Shown: positions 51,749-61,147, numbered from the stretch's first letter. The stretch: DNA of 64,000 bases from Opitutus sp. GAS368 (GCF_900104925.1 NZ_LT629735.1:3021001-3085000); one strand, 5' to 3'. The notes: generated from the sequence alone by a model not told the origin. Made by a program: numbers and translations.

Positions 51749-52333
51749 TCAGTTCAACAGGCCCGCCATGACCAGCACCGCTTCCTGGCGGACGCTCAAC
51801 ACGGCGCGCAGCTCCTCGCGGGCCTGGTCCAGCCTGGTCTCGTTCTGTTTGCGGGCATCGCGCAGCCGGGCGAGGCGGGCCTTGATTTCCGTGTCGGGAA
51901 GCTTGTCGGAGATCGCGGTCCGCAGCGCATCCTGCTCCGGGTCGACCTGGCCGCCGAAGCGGCCCGCCAGGCGGCCGCCCGCCAGGCCGGAGATGAGCTG
52001 GTTGCGGCGCATCTCGAAAACCTTCGTGACCCGCTCCGAGATGAGAGCCCATTCGGCGTCGTCCGGAACGTCCAGCTGCGTGCGCAAGGCGGCCAGCATG
52101 CGCGCCTGCATTTCGGCCGGGTTGAAATTGGCGCGACGGTTGTTGCCGTTGTTGTTCGGCTCTCCCGGCGTGCCACCCGCGTCAACCGGCGCCGGCACCA
52201 TGACCGGGGCGGCCGGCGGGGTTTCGGTCGCGGTTTGCGCCGGCAAAGCGGTGGCGATAAAGGTGGCCGTGACACCCAGCACAAGCTGGCGGGCAAATCG
52301 GGAAGAGACGGGGAGGGAAGCGAGGTTTTTCAT
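51749..52333 (-). CDS. Hypothetical exported protein, first gene of the secretion operon
   Basis: 194 residues with a signal peptide (RFARQLVLGVTATFIATALPAQ). A Pro/Asn-rich linker (GGTPGEPNNNGNNRR) leads to a charged helical domain rich in Arg, Glu and Leu (VTKVFEMRRNQLISGLAGG, RLRDARKQNETRLDQAREELRAVLSVRQEAVLVMAGLLN), which resembles small periplasmic helical proteins of the Spy/LTXXQ type in style only. It lies 19 bp before gspE in the same direction, so it is probably part of the system; the role is unknown. Confidence 0.7.
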   Translation of the reverse strand: MKNLASLPVSSRFARQLVLGVTATFIATALPAQTATETPPAAPVMVPAPVDAGGTPGEPNNNGNNRRANFNPAEMQARMLAALRTQLDVPDDAEWALISERVTKVFEMRRNQLISGLAGGRLAGRFGGQVDPEQDALRTAISDKLPDTEIKARLARLRDARKQNETRLDQAREELRAVLSVRQEAVLVMAGLLN

Positions 52334-52631
52334 GGGCTATACCAGTTGGCTATCATCCGGCAGGGGAGAGGCTTGTTAGGGTGGCCGGGTGGGGACCTAC
52401 GACAAGACGGCGCAGGTGCGGCTTAGTTTCATCCGATGGGAGCAAGGTTGGAGGTATTACCGACCAAGGCCGACCCCGCTACAGGCGGCACGGCGCCAAT
52501 CGTCCGGCCGGTGGTCGGGGCCGGGGCGAGCCCGGGCGAAAGAATTTCGGCTCGCCGCCGGCGGGTTTGTTTTCTAGCTCTTGAGGCCAGAAATCGTGCG
52601 TGGGGCCACAGGCGCACCGGAGATTGCAGCC

Positions 52632-53909
52632 ATGGCCATCAACACCGATTCCGTCGCGGAGATGCAGGGTCTCTACGGCCCGTTCACGCTCACCGAAAAG
52701 GTGGTGCAGAAGATCTGGCTGCGCGGGGATTTCGACCGGACGCGGCTGGTGCTGGCCGACGGGCGGCCGCTGGAGATCCGCGCGTTCGGCGCCTGGAATC
52801 TGCTCGGCGGGCCGGATTTTCGCGGCGCGCAGCTGGTGATCGGGGGCGAGAGCATCATAGGTGACATCGAGGTGCACTTCCACGTGGCGGACTGGCGGGC
52901 GCACCAACACGAGACGGACCGGGCTTACAACCATGTCGCCTTGCACGTGGTGCTGTTCCCGCCCAGGGCGGACGAGCGGCCGGCGGTGCGCGGCGACGGC
53001 CGGGAGATCCCGACGCTCGTGCTGTTGCCGCTGTTGCATCGCGACCTGGAGGAATATGCGTCGGACGAGGCGCTGGAGGTCATCACGGCGCGGGATGCGT
53101 GGGAGAAATTCGCCGGGCTGGCCGCCACGCCGCCGGAAAAACTGCCCGGTTTGCTCCGCGAGAAGGCGGCCGATCGCTGGCGGCAGAAGGTGCGCTTCGC
53201 CAAACTGCGCATCGAGCGGGTGGGGTGGACGGCGGCGGCGCATTGCACCGCGCTCGAGATTCTCGGTTACCGTCACAACCGCGCGGCGATGCTGACCGTG
53301 GCGACGAAATATCCGCTGGAGGCGTGGGCCGGCGGCGTCGAGATTGCGCAGGTCTATGCAGGGAGCGGGACGCGGTGGCAGACGCAGGGCGTGCGGCCGG
53401 CGAACCATCCGCGGGCGCGGTTGCGGCAGTATCAGGCCTGGGTTGCGGCGCATCCGGATTGGCCGGGGCGCTTGCGGGAGATGGCGAAGACTCTGCCGAA
53501 CGCTGCCTGGAGCTGCGGCGACCCCGCCGCGGATGGTGCCCGGCTCGCGGCGGGGTCGCCGCGACTCCAGGAATTCGGTGGCCCGACGCCGACCAGGCTG
53601 GCACGCCAGTCCCTGGGCCTGGCGAAACGGCGCGAGGCATTTGCCCGCGACCTCATGGGCGGGGCCGTCGGCGGCACGCGATTGGACAACCTGGTATGCG
53701 ACGGTTTCCTGCCGTTGGCCGCCGCCGAGGCCGGAAATGATCCCGGAATCGTGTGGTTTCACTGGTTTCTCGGGGATGTGCCCGGCCAAATGCGCTCGGC
53801 TCTTCAAAAACTGGGCGTGGCGGGCCGTGGCGCCTCCCCGCTTTGCCATGGTTGGGGGCAGGGATTATTGGGGTGGATTTTGGAGCATGAAGCACGCGCA
53901 AGTCGCTGA
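52632..53909 (+). CDS. DUF2851 family protein with in-frame palindromic insert
   Basis: 425 residues from the ATG at MAINTDSVAEMQG. LTEKVVQKIWLRGDF, EIRAFGAWNLLGGPDFRGAQL and GDIEVHFHVADWRAHQH are the N-terminal DUF2851 blocks; DRWRQKVRFAKLRIERVG and EILGYRHNRAAM follow, and WFLGDVPGQMRS ends it. About residues 292-313 (in AAWSCGDPAADGARLAAGS) are encoded by the 66-bp REP-type palindrome 53506-53571. The family has no established function, though the conserved D-H residues suggest a nuclease-like metal site. It lies divergent from the secretion operon with about 300 bp between. Confidence 0.88.
   Translation: MAINTDSVAEMQGLYGPFTLTEKVVQKIWLRGDFDRTRLVLADGRPLEIRAFGAWNLLGGPDFRGAQLVIGGESIIGDIEVHFHVADWRAHQHETDRAYNHVALHVVLFPPRADERPAVRGDGREIPTLVLLPLLHRDLEEYASDEALEVITARDAWEKFAGLAATPPEKLPGLLREKAADRWRQKVRFAKLRIERVGWTAAAHCTALEILGYRHNRAAMLTVATKYPLEAWAGGVEIAQVYAGSGTRWQTQGVRPANHPRARLRQYQAWVAAHPDWPGRLREMAKTLPNAAWSCGDPAADGARLAAGSPRLQEFGGPTPTRLARQSLGLAKRREAFARDLMGGAVGGTRLDNLVCDGFLPLAAAEAGNDPGIVWFHWFLGDVPGQMRSALQKLGVAGRGASPLCHGWGQGLLGWILEHEARASR
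53506..53571. repeat. REP-like inverted pair inserted in frame in the DUF2851 gene
   Basis: 66 bp, ends CCTGGAGCTGCGGCGACC / GGTCGCCGCGACTCCAGG with inner CCCCGCCGCG / CGCGGCGGGG arms. Same family as the intergenic 18976-19046. Length divisible by three. Confidence 0.88.
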
Positions 53910-53932
53910 CGCAGAGAAATCTGGCCGGGGGC

Positions 53933-53961
53933 TTGACAAGCGTTAAGGCGCTTTCATACCT
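53933..53961 (+). promoter_or_regulatory. Candidate sigma-70 promoter of the nusA operon
   Basis: TTGACA at 53933-53938 is a perfect -35 box. CATACC at 53955-53960, 16 bp further on, is a partial -10 box. Transcription would begin near 53967, before the hairpin at 53992. Confidence 0.55.
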
Positions 53962-53991
53962 TCCACCCCCTATAACTAGTTCACTTTCTAA

Positions 53992-54021
53992 AAGGTGGGC
54001 CCTCGGGTCCGCCTTTTTTTT
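53992..54021 (+). terminator. Intrinsic terminator/attenuator in the nusA leader
   Basis: A 10-bp stem (AAGGTGGGCC / GGTCCGCCTT, two G-U pairs) with a CTCG loop and eight T residues (54014-54021), 22 bp before the nusA ATG and downstream of the candidate promoter. It may end DUF2851 transcription, attenuate the operon, or both. Confidence 0.75.
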
Positions 54022-54042
54022 CCTCATTAATCCAAACACACC

Positions 54043-55269
54043 ATGAGCAGCGAAATCCTGTCCGTCCTCGAATACATGGAGAAGGAGAAGGGCATTCCCC
54101 GTGCCGATATGATCTCCACCATCGTCAACGCGATCAAGACCGCGGCGTTGAAAGGCGTGAACTCGGGCCAGGAGCTCAAGATCGAGATCAACCCGAAGAA
54201 CGGCCAGCTGAACGCCTGGTCCCAGCTCAAGGTGGTCGACTCCGTGTCCGACCCGAAGCTGCAGATCCACGTCGAGAAGGCCCAGGTCTTCAAGCCGGGC
54301 GCCGTCATCGGCGACACCATCGACAAGGAGATCGACCCGTCCTACCTCGGCCGCATCGCCGCGCAGACGGCCCGCCAGGCCATCATGCAGCGCCTCCGCG
54401 CCTTTGAGAAGGAGCGCATCTACGACGACTTCAAGGACTCCGTGGGCGACATCGTCAGCGGCACCGTCCGCCGCCGCGAGCGCAACGACCTCTTCATCGA
54501 CCTCGGCAAGGCCGAGGCCGTCATGCCGGGCAAGGAGCAGGTCCCGGGCGAGGAATACGCCCCGGGCGAGCGCATCCGCTGCATCCTGCTGGAGATCGAG
54601 AACAGCAGCCGCGGCCCCGAGATCATCCTCAGCCGCGCCAGCCCCAAGTTTGTCCGCCGCCTTTTCGAGCTCGAGGTCACCGAGATCGCCGACGGCACCG
54701 TCAAGATCGAGGCCTTCGCCCGCGAGCCGGGCTACCGCACCAAGATCGCCGTCACCAGCACCGACCCGAAGGTCGACCCGGTCGGCGCGTGCGTCGGCGC
54801 CCGCGGCGCCCGCGTGAAGAGCATCGTGCGCGAGCTCGGCGGCGAGAAGATCGACATCATTCCCTACCACGCCGACACGAAGGAAATGCTCATCGAGGCC
54901 CTCAAGCCGGCCGTGCCGCGCGAGATCGTCCTCGACGAGAAAAACAAGCGCATGCTCGTCCGCGTGGTGAACGACGACCTCGCGGTCGCCATCGGCCGCA
55001 AGGGCCAGAACGCCCGCCTGACCTCCCGCCTCGTGGGCTGGCGCCTCGACATCGAGGAGTTCAAGGTCGTCACCGCCGACCCGCGCGCGCAGGCCATCGG
55101 CCTGTTCGTCAACACCTACGGCTTCGACAAGGCCGTCGCCGAGCGCCTGGTCGCCAACGGCATCAATTCACCCGCCGCCTTCGAGGGCGTCGAGGCCGCC
55201 GACCTGGTCGGCTTCGGTTTCACCGAGGAGGAGGCCGCCGGCCTCATCGCCAAGGTTTCCGGTTCCTGA
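54043..55269 (+). CDS. nusA: Transcription termination/antitermination factor NusA
   Basis: 408 residues. The N-terminal RNA-polymerase-binding domain ([17 protein letters not shown]) is followed by the S1 domain ([32 protein letters not shown]) and two KH domains ([26 protein letters not shown] and [24 protein letters not shown]). One C-terminal helix-hairpin-helix region follows ([20 protein letters not shown]). It is shorter than E. coli NusA, which has two acidic repeats. No rimP gene precedes it. It binds RNA polymerase and nascent RNA and may act on the hairpin in its own leader. Confidence 0.96.
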   Translation: MSSEILSVLEYMEKEKGIPRADMISTIVNAIKTAALKGVNSGQELKIEINPKNGQLNAWSQLKVVDSVSDPKLQIHVEKAQVFKPGAVIGDTIDKEIDPSYLGRIAAQTARQAIMQRLRAFEKERIYDDFKDSVGDIVSGTVRRRERNDLFIDLGKAEAVMPGKEQVPGEEYAPGERIRCILLEIENSSRGPEIILSRASPKFVRRLFELEVTEIADGTVKIEAFAREPGYRTKIAVTSTDPKVDPVGACVGARGARVKSIVRELGGEKIDIIPYHADTKEMLIEALKPAVPREIVLDEKNKRMLVRVVNDDLAVAIGRKGQNARLTSRLVGWRLDIEEFKVVTADPRAQAIGLFVNTYGFDKAVAERLVANGINSPAAFEGVEAADLVGFGFTEEEAAGLIAKVSGS

Positions 55270-55310
55270 GTCGCCACGCCAAATATTTCCTGACCCGCCC
55301 GCACCACTGA

Positions 55311-57743
55311 ATGAGCGCCCGCATCCACGAGATCGCCAAGCAATACAACGTTGAGCCCAAGGACATGCTGTCCTGGCTCAAGGAGCAGGGCTATGTCGCG
55401 GCGGACACGAAGTCGGTGTCGAGCACCGTCAGCAAGATCTACTACGACGAGATCGAGAAGAAATACGGCAAGCCGGCCGCCGCGCCGGCCGTCGCCGTGG
55501 CGGCGCCCGCCCCGGCCGAGGTGCCCGCGCTCAAGCTGCCCGCCGGGGTTTTTGTGAAGTCGGCCGCGGATATCGTGCGCGAGAAGGAAGAGGTGGCCAA
55601 GGCCGCCGCGGCCGCGCGCGCCGCCGCCAATCCCGCGGCCCCGGTCGCCGCGCCCAAGCCGCCGCCGGCGCCCACGATGAAGGCGCCGCCGCTCCCGCCG
55701 ATGGCTGCGGCGCGCCCCGCCGCCCCCGCGCCGCTGCCGCCCCGTCCCGCTGCTGCTCCGGCGCCGGCACCCCGCCCCGCCCCGGTCGCGCCGCCGCCGA
55801 TGAACAAGGCCCCCGTTCTCCCGCCGCCGGTGCCGTCTTTCGCCCGTCCGCCGCTGGCGCCGTCGCCGCAGATTGCCAAGAACCCGCCGCTGACGCCCGT
55901 TGTGCCCACCGCGGCCGCGAGCACCATCAGCGTCACCGAGGAGGGCGGCGTCAAAATCATCCATCTCAAGCCGCCGATCATCGTCCGCGAGTTCGCCGTG
56001 GCGCTCGGCCTCAAGCCCTTCAAGCTGATCTCCGAGCTCATGGAGATGAGCATCTTCGCGTCGATGAACCAGTCCATTGACGAGGCCGTCGCGACCAAGG
56101 TCGCCGAGAAGCACGGCTTCCTGCTCGACATCAAGCACCGCGGCGAGGCCGCGGCGCCCGTCGTCACGCCGGAGAAGGCCAAGATCAACAAGGAGGAGAA
56201 GGCGCGCGAGGAGGACATCAAGAACCTCGCCCCGCGTCCCCCGGTGGTCGTCATCCTCGGCCACGTCGACCACGGCAAGACCTCCCTGCTCGACGCCATC
56301 CGCAAGGCCAATGTCGCCGCCGGCGAGGCGGGCGGCATCACGCAGCACATCGGCGCCTACCAGGTCGAGCACAACGGCCGCAAGATCACCTTCCTCGACA
56401 CGCCCGGCCACGCCGCCTTCACCAAGATGCGCGCGCGCGGCGCCTCCGTTACCGACATCGCCGTGCTCGTGGTCGCGGCGGACGACGGCTTCATGCCGCA
56501 GACCGACGAGGCCCTGCAGCACGCCAAGGACGCCAAGGTCGCCCTCATGGTCGCCGTCAACAAGATGGACGTGAAGGGCGCGAACCTGGACCGCGTGAAG
56601 CAGCAGATGCAGGAGCGCCAGATCGCGCCCGAGGACTGGGGCGGGGAGACCGTCACCGTGCCCGTGGCCGCCATCAAGGGCCAGGGCATCAGCGAACTGC
56701 TCGACATGATTCTGCTCCAGGCCGACGTGCTGGAACTCAAGGCCAACGCCAAGACCGAGGCCAGCGGCGTCGTCATCGAGTCCCAGGTCGACGTGGGTCG
56801 CGGCCCGCTCGCCACCGTCATCGTGCAGCGCGGCACCCTCCGCGTGGGCGACGCCCTCGTGTGCGGCCCGCACTACGCGAAGGTCCGCGCCATGTTCGAC
56901 GACCAGGGCAACACCATCAAGGAAGCCCCGCCGGCCATGCCCGTGCGCGTCATCGGCTGGTCGGGCTCGCCCGATTCCGGCGCCAAGTTTTTCACCGCCA
57001 AGAACGCCCGCGAGGCCGAGCGCCTCGCCGAGGAGGCGGAGGACCTGCTCAAGAAGTCCACCGTCACCGATGACGCGGTGCCGAAGGATATCTCCATCGA
57101 CGCCCTGTTCGCCAACATTGCGGCCACCACGGCCAAGGTCCTGCGCGTCGTGCTCAAGTCCGACGTCTTCGGCTCGCTCGAGGCCGTCCAGAACGTGCTC
57201 GAGGGCATCAAGAGCGCGAAGGTCTCCCTCAACATCGTCGCGGCGGATGTCGGCGTCATCAGCAAGAACGACGTCCTCATGGCCAGCACCGGCAAGGCCG
57301 TCATCATCGGTTTCAACACGAAGCAGGAGAACGGCGTCACGGCCCTGGCCAAGCACCACGGCGTGACGATCGAGAGCTTCGAGATCATCTACGAGCTCGG
57401 CGACCGCGTGAAGGAACTGATGGCCGACCTGCTCGATCCCGACCTCAAGGAAAACAAGCTCGGCGGCGCCGAGGTGCGCCAGGTCTTCCCCGTCGCCAAG
57501 GGTTTCGTCGCGGGCTGCCTCGTCACCGAGGGCAAGATCAACCGCGGCATCACCGCCCGCGTCCGCCGCGGCAAGGAATCCGTCTTCGAGGGCAAGATCG
57601 GCACGCTGCGTCGCTTCAAGGACGACGCCAACGAGGTGCGCGCCGGCCTCGAGTGCGGCATCCGCCTCGACGGCTACGACGGCTACCAGCCCGGCGACAG
57701 GATCGAGTGCTACGAGGTCCAGAAGGTCCGGGCCTCGCTCTGA
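55311..57743 (+). CDS. infB: Translation initiation factor IF-2
   Basis: 810 residues. N-terminal small helical domain ([21 protein letters not shown]), a long Ala/Pro-rich linker (about residues 50-200), then a second IF2-N domain ([20 protein letters not shown]). The G domain has [15 protein letters not shown] (G1), [12 protein letters not shown] (G2), DTPGHAAF (G3) and NKMD (G4), followed by domains II-IV ending in RIECYEVQ. It delivers fMet-tRNA to the 30S subunit. 41 bp after nusA. Confidence 0.97.
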   Translation: MSARIHEIAKQYNVEPKDMLSWLKEQGYVAADTKSVSSTVSKIYYDEIEKKYGKPAAAPAVAVAAPAPAEVPALKLPAGVFVKSAADIVREKEEVAKAAAAARAAANPAAPVAAPKPPPAPTMKAPPLPPMAAARPAAPAPLPPRPAAAPAPAPRPAPVAPPPMNKAPVLPPPVPSFARPPLAPSPQIAKNPPLTPVVPTAAASTISVTEEGGVKIIHLKPPIIVREFAVALGLKPFKLISELMEMSIFASMNQSIDEAVATKVAEKHGFLLDIKHRGEAAAPVVTPEKAKINKEEKAREEDIKNLAPRPPVVVILGHVDHGKTSLLDAIRKANVAAGEAGGITQHIGAYQVEHNGRKITFLDTPGHAAFTKMRARGASVTDIAVLVVAADDGFMPQTDEALQHAKDAKVALMVAVNKMDVKGANLDRVKQQMQERQIAPEDWGGETVTVPVAAIKGQGISELLDMILLQADVLELKANAKTEASGVVIESQVDVGRGPLATVIVQRGTLRVGDALVCGPHYAKVRAMFDDQGNTIKEAPPAMPVRVIGWSGSPDSGAKFFTAKNAREAERLAEEAEDLLKKSTVTDDAVPKDISIDALFANIAATTAKVLRVVLKSDVFGSLEAVQNVLEGIKSAKVSLNIVAADVGVISKNDVLMASTGKAVIIGFNTKQENGVTALAKHHGVTIESFEIIYELGDRVKELMADLLDPDLKENKLGGAEVRQVFPVAKGFVAGCLVTEGKINRGITARVRRGKESVFEGKIGTLRRFKDDANEVRAGLECGIRLDGYDGYQPGDRIECYEVQKVRASL

Positions 57744-57859
57744 GCGCCAGCGGCGCGTTCCAGGCTCTAAGCGACAGGCTTTAAGCTTCCAAAACAACCG
57801 GCAAATGACGCATCCTTTAAAGCGGCTTTCAGCTTAAAGCTCACCGCTTCCCGCTTTCA
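57744..57859. repeat. GCTCTAAGC-GCTTTAAGCTT repeat in the infB-rbfA gap
   Basis: GGCTCTAAGCGACAGGCTTTAAGCTT (57764 region) and the loosely inverted TTTAAAGCGGCTTTCAGCTTAAAGC form an AT-rich island in GC-rich DNA. A close relative lies inside rhaB at 25810-25855. Confidence 0.5.
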
Positions 57860-58213
57860 ATGAGCAGCAACCGCCTTCTCCGCGTCAACGAGCTCCTGCA
57901 GCGCGAAGTCAGCGCCCATTTGCGGAAGAAGCACGCCGCCGAGACGGTGGGCATCACCATCACCGGCGTCGAGATCACCGGCGACCTGCGCGAGGCCAAG
58001 GTGTTTTATTCCGTGCTCGGCGAGGAGGCCGAGGCGGCCAAGGCCGGCAAATGGCTCGTCCGCCACCGCGACGAGATCCGCGAGATGCTGGCGAAGAACG
58101 TCATCATCCGCCACGTGCCGCTGCTGGCCTTTGTGCACGACAACCACGCCCCGCGCACCCTGCGCGTGGAGACCCTGCTGGGGGAAATCGACCGCGAGAC
58201 CAAGTCGACGTGA
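57860..58213 (+). CDS. rbfA: Ribosome-binding factor A
   Basis: 117 residues. LRVNELLQREVSAHLRKKH is the N-terminal helix, VGITITGVEITGDLREAKVFYSVLG the KH-like core and RHVPLLAFVHDN the conserved end, all RbfA features. It assists late 30S maturation. Its stop overlaps the next start (GTGA). Confidence 0.95.
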   Translation: MSSNRLLRVNELLQREVSAHLRKKHAAETVGITITGVEITGDLREAKVFYSVLGEEAEAAKAGKWLVRHRDEIREMLAKNVIIRHVPLLAFVHDNHAPRTLRVETLLGEIDRETKST

Positions 58214-59208
58214 AGCTGTTTTACCCGCAGTTCGCCGCCCAGTTCATCGACCTGCTCAAGGAGCTGAAGGGCAAACGCGTGGTGGTCATCGGCCACCAGC
58301 GCCCCGACGGCGACTGCATCGGCTCGCAGGTGGCCCTCTGCCGCGTGCTCCGGGCCCACGGGATCGACGCGATCGGCGTCAACCCCGACAAGGTGCCGCG
58401 CCGCATCCGCTTCCTGCTCGGGGACACGCCGTTTTTCCAGCGCGACGAGGTCAAGCACGACGGCCGCGTGCCGCTCTACACCGATTGCGCCGACCACGGC
58501 CGGGCGGGGGACCGCATGAAGGAGCTCTACCCGGAGCCGTTCGCCTGCTTCGACCACCACCTCTCCAACGACGGTTTCGGCCGGCATAACTTCGTCGACA
58601 CCGCCTCCGCCGCCACGGCCGAGGTGCTGACCGGCCTCTTCCTCGACGCGGGCCTGCCCATCGACAAGACGACGGCCCAGGCGCTCTACACCGGCATCAT
58701 GACCGACACCGGGCAGTTCCGCTTTGCCTCCACCTCGGTGCGCGTCTTCCACCTGGCCGCCGAGCTCGTGGCCCGCGGCGCCGAGCCCGCGCTGGCCGGC
58801 CAGGAGCTCTACGAGCGCGAGTCCTTCGGCAAGCTGAAGCTCCTGCAATATTACATCGGTTCGCTGAAACTTGAATGCGGCGGCCGGGTCTGCATCGGCG
58901 TGCTCCGCAACGGCATTTTCGAGGAGATCGGCGCGTCGGTCGAGGATACCGAGGGCCTGGTCGACTACGCGCGTTCCATCGAGGGCGTGGAGATCGGCGT
59001 GCTCATCGAGGAGCGCCCCGGGATCATCAAGGCCAGCCTGCGGGCCAAGCACGACGGCCTGCGCATGGATACCCTCGCGGCCCGGTTTCAGGGCGGCGGG
59101 CACGCGAGCGCCGCGGGCCTGAACTGCCCGGACACGCTCGGGGCGTTCTACCCCAAGCTGATCGCCGCGATCACCACGCGCCTGGCCGAGGTCGACGCCA
59201 AGTTGTAG
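58210..59208 (+). CDS. nrnA: DHH/DHHA1 phosphoesterase (NrnA-like nanoRNase/pAp phosphatase)
   Basis: 332 residues from a GTG that overlaps the rbfA stop (GTGA). GHQRPDGDCIGSQVAL and FDHHLSNDGF hold the metal-binding Asp and His residues, GIMTDTGQFRF is a further DHH block and FQGGGHASAAGLNCPD is the DHHA1 substrate motif. NrnA degrades 2-5-nt RNAs and pAp. The stop TAG (59206-59208) is contained in the REP element that starts at 59205, so the last residues may differ from the ancestral end. Confidence 0.9.
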   Translation: MKLFYPQFAAQFIDLLKELKGKRVVVIGHQRPDGDCIGSQVALCRVLRAHGIDAIGVNPDKVPRRIRFLLGDTPFFQRDEVKHDGRVPLYTDCADHGRAGDRMKELYPEPFACFDHHLSNDGFGRHNFVDTASAATAEVLTGLFLDAGLPIDKTTAQALYTGIMTDTGQFRFASTSVRVFHLAAELVARGAEPALAGQELYERESFGKLKLLQYYIGSLKLECGGRVCIGVLRNGIFEEIGASVEDTEGLVDYARSIEGVEIGVLIEERPGIIKASLRAKHDGLRMDTLAARFQGGGHASAAGLNCPDTLGAFYPKLIAAITTRLAEVDAKL

Positions 59209-59282
59209 GAGCTTGCTGGCAAGCGACCTCAGGATTTTCACCGACGAACCCATGTTGAATCGCTTGCCAGCAAGCTCCTACA
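59205..59282. repeat. REP-like inverted pair, TGTAGGAGCTTGC type
   Basis: 78 bp, ends TGTAGGAGCTTGCTGGCAAGCG / CGCTTGCCAGCAAGCTCCTACA, spacer about 34 bp. It fills the gap between nrnA and truB and supplies the nrnA stop codon. Confidence 0.88.
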
Positions 59283-59295
59283 TTCCAATCGCCCC

Positions 59296-60024
59296 ATGAG
59301 CCTCCAGCAGGCCAAGGAAATGGAGGGCGTGTTGCTCGTGGACAAGCCCAGGGGCCTGACGTCGCACGACGTGGTCTACCGGCTGCGGCGCAAGCTGCAG
59401 ATGAAGAAGATCGGCCATGCGGGCACGCTCGACCCGATGGCGACCGGCGTGCTGGTGATGCTCATCGGCAAGGCGACCCGCATTTCCCAATACCTGATGA
59501 GCGTGGACAAGATCTACGAGGGCGAGGCCACGCTGGGCGTCGTCACGGACTCGCAGGACGCCGAGGGCGAGATCATGGAGACGCGCCCGGTGCCGGAGCT
59601 GACCGAGGCGCAGGTGCTCGAGGCGATGAAGACCTTCCTCGGCGACCAATACCAGACGCCCCCGATGCACTCGGCCATCAAGATCGGCGGCGTGAAGCTC
59701 TACCACCTGGCGCGGAAGGGCGAGGAAGTGGAGCGCGAGCCGCGGTTCATCCGCGTGGCGGCGTTCGACCTGCTGTCGTTCGCACGGCCGAAACTGACCT
59801 TTGACCTGCACTGCACCAAGGGCACGTATGTGCGCACCATCGCGCACGACCTCGGGCAGAAACTCGGTTGCGGCGCCCACCTGTCGGCGCTGCGCCGCAC
59901 GGGCAGCGGCCAGTTCAAGATCGCCCAGTGCCTGCCGCTGGACGAGATCGAGAAACTGAGCCTGCCGGAAATCGAAAGGCGCCTGATCCCCGTCTACGAG
60001 GCGGCGCCCCGCGTGGCGCTGTGA
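59296..60024 (+). CDS. truB: tRNA pseudouridine-55 synthase
   Basis: 242 residues. [20 protein letters not shown] and [21 protein letters not shown], the latter with the catalytic Asp; [19 protein letters not shown] and [15 protein letters not shown] are further TruB blocks. The C-terminal PUA domain of E. coli TruB is absent or very short, as in other ~240-residue versions. It makes Psi55 in the T-loop of tRNAs. Its stop overlaps the ribF start (GTGA). Confidence 0.95.
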   Translation: MSLQQAKEMEGVLLVDKPRGLTSHDVVYRLRRKLQMKKIGHAGTLDPMATGVLVMLIGKATRISQYLMSVDKIYEGEATLGVVTDSQDAEGEIMETRPVPELTEAQVLEAMKTFLGDQYQTPPMHSAIKIGGVKLYHLARKGEEVEREPRFIRVAAFDLLSFARPKLTFDLHCTKGTYVRTIAHDLGQKLGCGAHLSALRRTGSGQFKIAQCLPLDEIEKLSLPEIERRLIPVYEAAPRVAL

Positions 60025-60959
60025 GCGCGTTGCTCCAGTTCGACGGTCTCGAGCGCGCGACGCTGCCGGCGCAGCCGCTGCACCTGGCCATCGGCATGTT
60101 TGACGGCGTGCACCTCGGGCACCAGTCCGTGATCGAGTCCGCCATCCACTCGGCCCGCCGCAGCGGCGGCCTGGCCGGGGTGCTGACGTTCTGGCCGCAC
60201 CCAAGCGTGCTCTTCCGGCCCGACCAACCCGTGCCGCAGCTGATGTCACCGGCGATGAAACGCCGGGTGCTCGGCGGACTGGGGATCGATTTCCTCGTCG
60301 AGCAGGGCTTCACCCGGGAGTTTGCGGGGATCGATGCCCGCGAGTTCGTGGCCTTCCTCCGGCGCTGTCTGCCGCAGCTGGCGGCGGTGTATGTCGGTGA
60401 GAACTGGCGCTTCGGGCGCGACCGGGCCGGTGACGTCACCGTGCTGGTCGAGGAGGCGCGCAAGGCCGGCCTCGCGGTCTTCAGCGCGCCCCGGCTCAAC
60501 CACAACGGTGCGCCGATCAGCAGCTCGCGCATCCGGGAGCTGCTGGCGGCCGGGGCCGTCGCCGAGGCCAACGCCCTGCTGGGCTATTCCTATTTCGCGG
60601 AGGGCGTGGTGGAGCGGGGCAAGCAGCTCGGCCGCACCATCGGGTTTCCGACCCTCAACGTGGCCTGGGAACCCGAACTCAGGCCGGCCTACGGGGTGTA
60701 TGTCGTGGAGGTTTTGACCGGGCAGAAGAAGCCCCTGAAGGGCGTGGCCAACTACGGCCTGCGGCCGACGGTGGAGCAGACCACCCGGCCGTTGCTGGAA
60801 GTCCACCTGCTGGAGACTTCGTCGCTCACTTATGGCGACAAACTGACCGTCAACTGGCTTCATTTCCTCCGGCCGGAGAGCAAGTTCGGCAGCATGGAGG
60901 AACTGCGGCGGCAGATCGAAAAAGACCGCCAGAGTGCCCTGAAATTCTTCCAGAAATGA
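60021..60959 (+). CDS. ribF: Bifunctional riboflavin kinase/FAD synthetase
   Basis: 312 residues from the GTG overlapping the truB stop. The N-terminal FAD synthetase has [16 protein letters not shown] and [17 protein letters not shown], with [13 protein letters not shown] closing it. The C-terminal riboflavin kinase has [11 protein letters not shown] (GxTIGFPTxN), [21 protein letters not shown] and LEVHLLE. It makes FMN and FAD. It closes the nusA-to-ribF operon. Confidence 0.95.
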   Translation: MSALLQFDGLERATLPAQPLHLAIGMFDGVHLGHQSVIESAIHSARRSGGLAGVLTFWPHPSVLFRPDQPVPQLMSPAMKRRVLGGLGIDFLVEQGFTREFAGIDAREFVAFLRRCLPQLAAVYVGENWRFGRDRAGDVTVLVEEARKAGLAVFSAPRLNHNGAPISSSRIRELLAAGAVAEANALLGYSYFAEGVVERGKQLGRTIGFPTLNVAWEPELRPAYGVYVVEVLTGQKKPLKGVANYGLRPTVEQTTRPLLEVHLLETSSLTYGDKLTVNWLHFLRPESKFGSMEELRRQIEKDRQSALKFFQK

Positions 60960-60985
60960 GCCGCCGGATCATTTCCAAAGCACGC

Positions 60986-61016
60986 TTGACAGCCTGCGAA
61001 CGATTCGGCCTCTTAA
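60986..61016 (+). promoter_or_regulatory. Candidate promoter of tRNA-Asp
   Basis: TTGACA at 60986-60991 and TCTTAA at 61011-61016, spacer 19 bp, about 10 bp before the tRNA. The -35 box is perfect, the -10 weak. Confidence 0.5.
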
Positions 61017-61025
61017 CCGTTTTCC

Positions 61026-61102
61026 GGGGTGGTAGCTCAGTTGGTTAGAGCGTCTGCCTGTCACGCAGAAGGTCGCGAGTTCGAGTCTCGTCCATCCCGC
61101 CA
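61026..61102 (+). tRNA. tRNA-Asp (GUC)
   Basis: 77 nt including encoded CCA. Acceptor GGGGTGG / CCATCCC with one G-U pair, D-arm AGCTCAGTTGGTTAGAGC, anticodon stem TCTGC / GCAGA with loop CTGTCAC (anticodon GTC at 61060-61062), T-loop GTTCGAGTC. Confidence 0.97.
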
Positions 61103-61106
61103 GTTT

Positions 61107-61147
61107 AAGCCCCGCAGCCCAAGTGGTTGCAGGGCTTCCTTTTTTTC
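61107..61147 (+). terminator. Intrinsic terminator after tRNA-Asp
   Basis: AAGCCCCGCA pairs with TGCAGGGCTT around a short loop, then CCTTTTTTT, five bases after the tRNA CCA. Confidence 0.8.

Noticed and set aside
52389-52577. 62-codon open frame between the secretion operon and the DUF2851 gene
   Set aside because: No ribosome site and no family resemblance; the C-terminal half is Arg/Gly-rich as in non-coding GC-rich DNA. It could be real but the sequence does not support it.
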